Assembly: GCA_016716675.1 (NCBI GenBank)
Contig: JADJVG010000032.1
Location: forward strand, 1-6,005
DNA from: Hyphomicrobium sp.
Lineage (GTDB): Bacteria; Pseudomonadota; Alphaproteobacteria; Rhizobiales; Hyphomicrobiaceae
Reading direction: 5' to 3'
Length of the DNA: 6,005 nt
The translations under genes were made by a program, and so were the position numbers. The notes under the pieces are model-generated. The model ran no database searches. It worked only from the letters and a program-made list of their open reading frames with translations, and was not told the DNA's origin. Below are positions 5,117 through 6,005 of the stretch, one piece after another; the stretch's first letter is position 1, and each line of letters begins with the position of its first letter.

Positions 5117-6005
5117 CGGGTCACCTGGAAAGGCCGAGCCAGGGAACCCAAGAAAACCGCAAGGCCAATCAGGATCGAGGATACCGTCAGCACCGGAACG
5201 TCTCCGCGGGCGCCTCGATGCGTGCCCTTCATCGCGCCGAAATGGATCTCCTCATCGACGCCCAACGAGCAGCACGACACGCTGGGTTGCAGACGTTCGA
5301 TGCAGCGTTGAATGCGCGCCATGCATCCGCCACAGCCGCTGTTGTCGCGCGCTTCGCAGGCCAGCGAGTCGCGTTGACTGATCTCGATGCAGGTGCCCGT
5401 GCTGCCGCCTTGCACAGGCTCTCAGCCGAGGAAGCCAATGAACTCGCACAGCTTGCCCTCGCCCATGCCGCCGAAAGACGCGCGCTCAAGCGTGCCGCCG
5501 TGCAAGCGATGGTGCCAACGCAGAAGGCCGCACGGCAAGGATTGCGCCGCGCGTCAAGACGACAACGCGCCGTCCTTGCCATTGCGCTCCGACCAAGAAT
5601 TCACACGCGAGCCGGGATATCGCGCGCCTCGCGCGCGTCCGCCATTCGAGATTACCGCGCGTCGCTAACGACTTGTCGCCTGTCGCCCCGACATCAAGAC
5701 ACACATCCTCGTTGCCGGCATCCAGCTCTGGTATCGCGTTCCCGGGACCTCAGAACCGAGCGGCGTGCAGTGCCCTGTCTTCACGCTTGCACTGACGTAT
5801 CAAATTTGATACATTTCGCGGAAGCATGCCCCAGAAGCCCAAGCGCATACCGGTTGTCTTCTTTGCTACCGCGACCGGACGCGAGCCGGTGCGCGAGTGG
5901 CTCAAGGAACTCGACCGCGACGACCGACGCGAAATCGGCGGTGACATCCTTGCCGTGCAGAAGGGCTGGCCGTTGGGTTTGCCGCTGTGCCGATCACTTG
6001 GCCCG
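5113..6005 (+). CDS. Alanine-rich helical protein downstream of relaxase; 3' end undetermined
   Basis: A GTG at 5113 overlaps the relaxase stop (GTGA). From there the frame contains no stop up to the window edge. The credible part is the first 150 or so codons: a polar N-terminus (NRKANQDRGYRQHRN), then long helices such as HRAEMDLLIDAQRAARHAGL, RLSAEEANELAQLALAHA and ERRALKRAAVQAM. These read like a coiled-coil or helical-bundle protein. An internal ATG at 5218 is a second start candidate. Beyond about 5600 the composition becomes arginine- and serine-rich and unlike a protein, and the frame runs through the toxin promoter and gene at 5826. The true end is probably earlier, after a frame change; the next frame has a stop at 5666-5668. 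I recognise no family. Its position suggests an accessory role in mobilisation, which is inference. Confidence 0.
   Translation, partial: MTGHLERPSQGTQENRKANQDRGYRQHRNVSAGASMRALHRAEMDLLIDAQRAARHAGLQTFDAALNARHASATAAVVARFAGQRVALTDLDAGARAAALHRLSAEEANELAQLALAHAAERRALKRAAVQAMVPTQKAARQGLRRASRRQRAVLAIALRPRIHTRAGISRASRASAIRDYRASLTTCRLSPRHQDTHPRCRHPALVSRSRDLRTERRAVPCLHACTDVSNLIHFAEACPRSPSAYRLSSLLPRPDASRCASGSRNSTATTDAKSAVTSLPCRRAGRWVCRCADHLA
5787..5815 (+). promoter_or_regulatory. Toxin-antitoxin promoter with overlapping operator palindrome
   Basis: GTATCAAATTTGATAC (5797-5812) is a perfect 16-bp palindrome. A possible -35 TTGCAC (5787-5792) and -10 TACATT (5810-5815) are separated by 17 bases, so the palindrome fills the spacer and overlaps the -10. 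Antitoxins of HigBA/RelBE-type modules commonly repress their own promoter through such sites. The predicted transcription start would lie only a few bases before the ATG at 5826, implying a nearly leaderless message. Confidence 0.
5826..6005 (+). CDS. HigB/RelE-type toxin, phage Gp49-like (DUF891), 3' partial
   Basis: The first 60 residues are in the window. IPVVFFATATGREPVREWLKEL, then DRDDRREIGGDILAVQKGWPLGLPL and CRSLG, match the N-terminal half of the Gp49-like/HigB family. Typical features are a first strand, the GxEPVREWL helix, a second helix with D..IG.DI..VQ.GWP.G.P, and the start of the R.LG strand. Family members are about 100-120 residues, so the C-terminal half with the active-site strands lies beyond the window. 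Known members are ribosome-dependent mRNA endonucleases, neutralised by an Xre-type helix-turn-helix antitoxin usually encoded just downstream. GGAAG sits immediately before the ATG, too close for a good ribosome binding site. Next to mobilisation genes it would serve element maintenance (inference). Confidence 0.
   Translation, partial: MPQKPKRIPVVFFATATGREPVREWLKELDRDDRREIGGDILAVQKGWPLGLPLCRSLGP

Noticed and set aside
5229..5582. A 117-codon minus-strand open frame rich in Ala, Arg and Ser
   Set aside because: It is the complement of the alanine-rich plus-strand protein and has the low-complexity composition typical of such shadows.
1..6005. CRISPR array, tRNA, rRNA or insertion-sequence ends
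   Set aside because: I saw no regularly spaced direct repeats, no tRNA cloverleaf with a CCA-like end, no ribosomal RNA segments and no transposase gene. The three-stem element at 3174-3225 is too short and has the wrong arms for a tRNA.

Overview
The window looks like accessory DNA from an alphaproteobacterium of the order Hyphomicrobiales/Rhizobiales, probably close to Bradyrhizobium, Nitrobacter or Rhodopseudomonas. This rests on the high GC content, the alanine- and arginine-rich proteins, and gene families I remember from rhizobial plasmids and integrative elements. It is inference, because no taxonomic marker gene is present. All supported genes are on the plus strand.

Layout. Positions 1-1767 hold a tight block of small genes. 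First comes a frame-disrupted DUF6878-like gene cut by the window edge. Four intact small genes follow: a DUF6915-like protein, a short helical protein, a zinc-ribbon protein and a 141-residue protein of unknown function. The last four overlap or couple through ATGA junctions, so they read as one translationally coupled operon. Positions 1768-2033 are a highly structured intergenic segment with three consecutive long stem-loops, the last ending just before a ribosome binding site. Two more small unknown genes follow (2034-2529), and the second may be cut short by a frameshift. About 760 bases without a convincing gene (2530-3293) contain AT-rich palindromes, a consensus -10 box and a compact three-stem element at 3174-3225. 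The position and form of that element suggest an origin of transfer or a structured mRNA leader.

The right half is a conjugation/mobilisation remnant. At 3294 a MobC-like ribbon-helix-helix segment is fused in frame to the second half of a MOBP (VirD2/MobA-like) relaxase. The HUH metal-binding motif is present, but the N-terminal portion that normally carries the catalytic tyrosine is missing. The relaxase C-terminal region follows as a separate reading frame (4007-5116), with traces of several frame changes at the junction. A GTG-initiated alanine-rich helical protein overlaps its end. At the right edge begins a HigB/RelE-type toxin (phage Gp49-like, DUF891) behind a promoter whose -10 region is covered by a perfect 16-bp palindrome.

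Together this resembles the mobilisation module of a plasmid or integrative element with a toxin-antitoxin addiction module and a cargo operon of unknown small proteins. The frame disruptions in three places mean either that the element is decaying or that the assembly contains indel errors; the sequence alone cannot separate these. The most original signals are the three-stem element before the relaxase, the MobC-relaxase fusion, and the structured intergenic region at 1829-2019.
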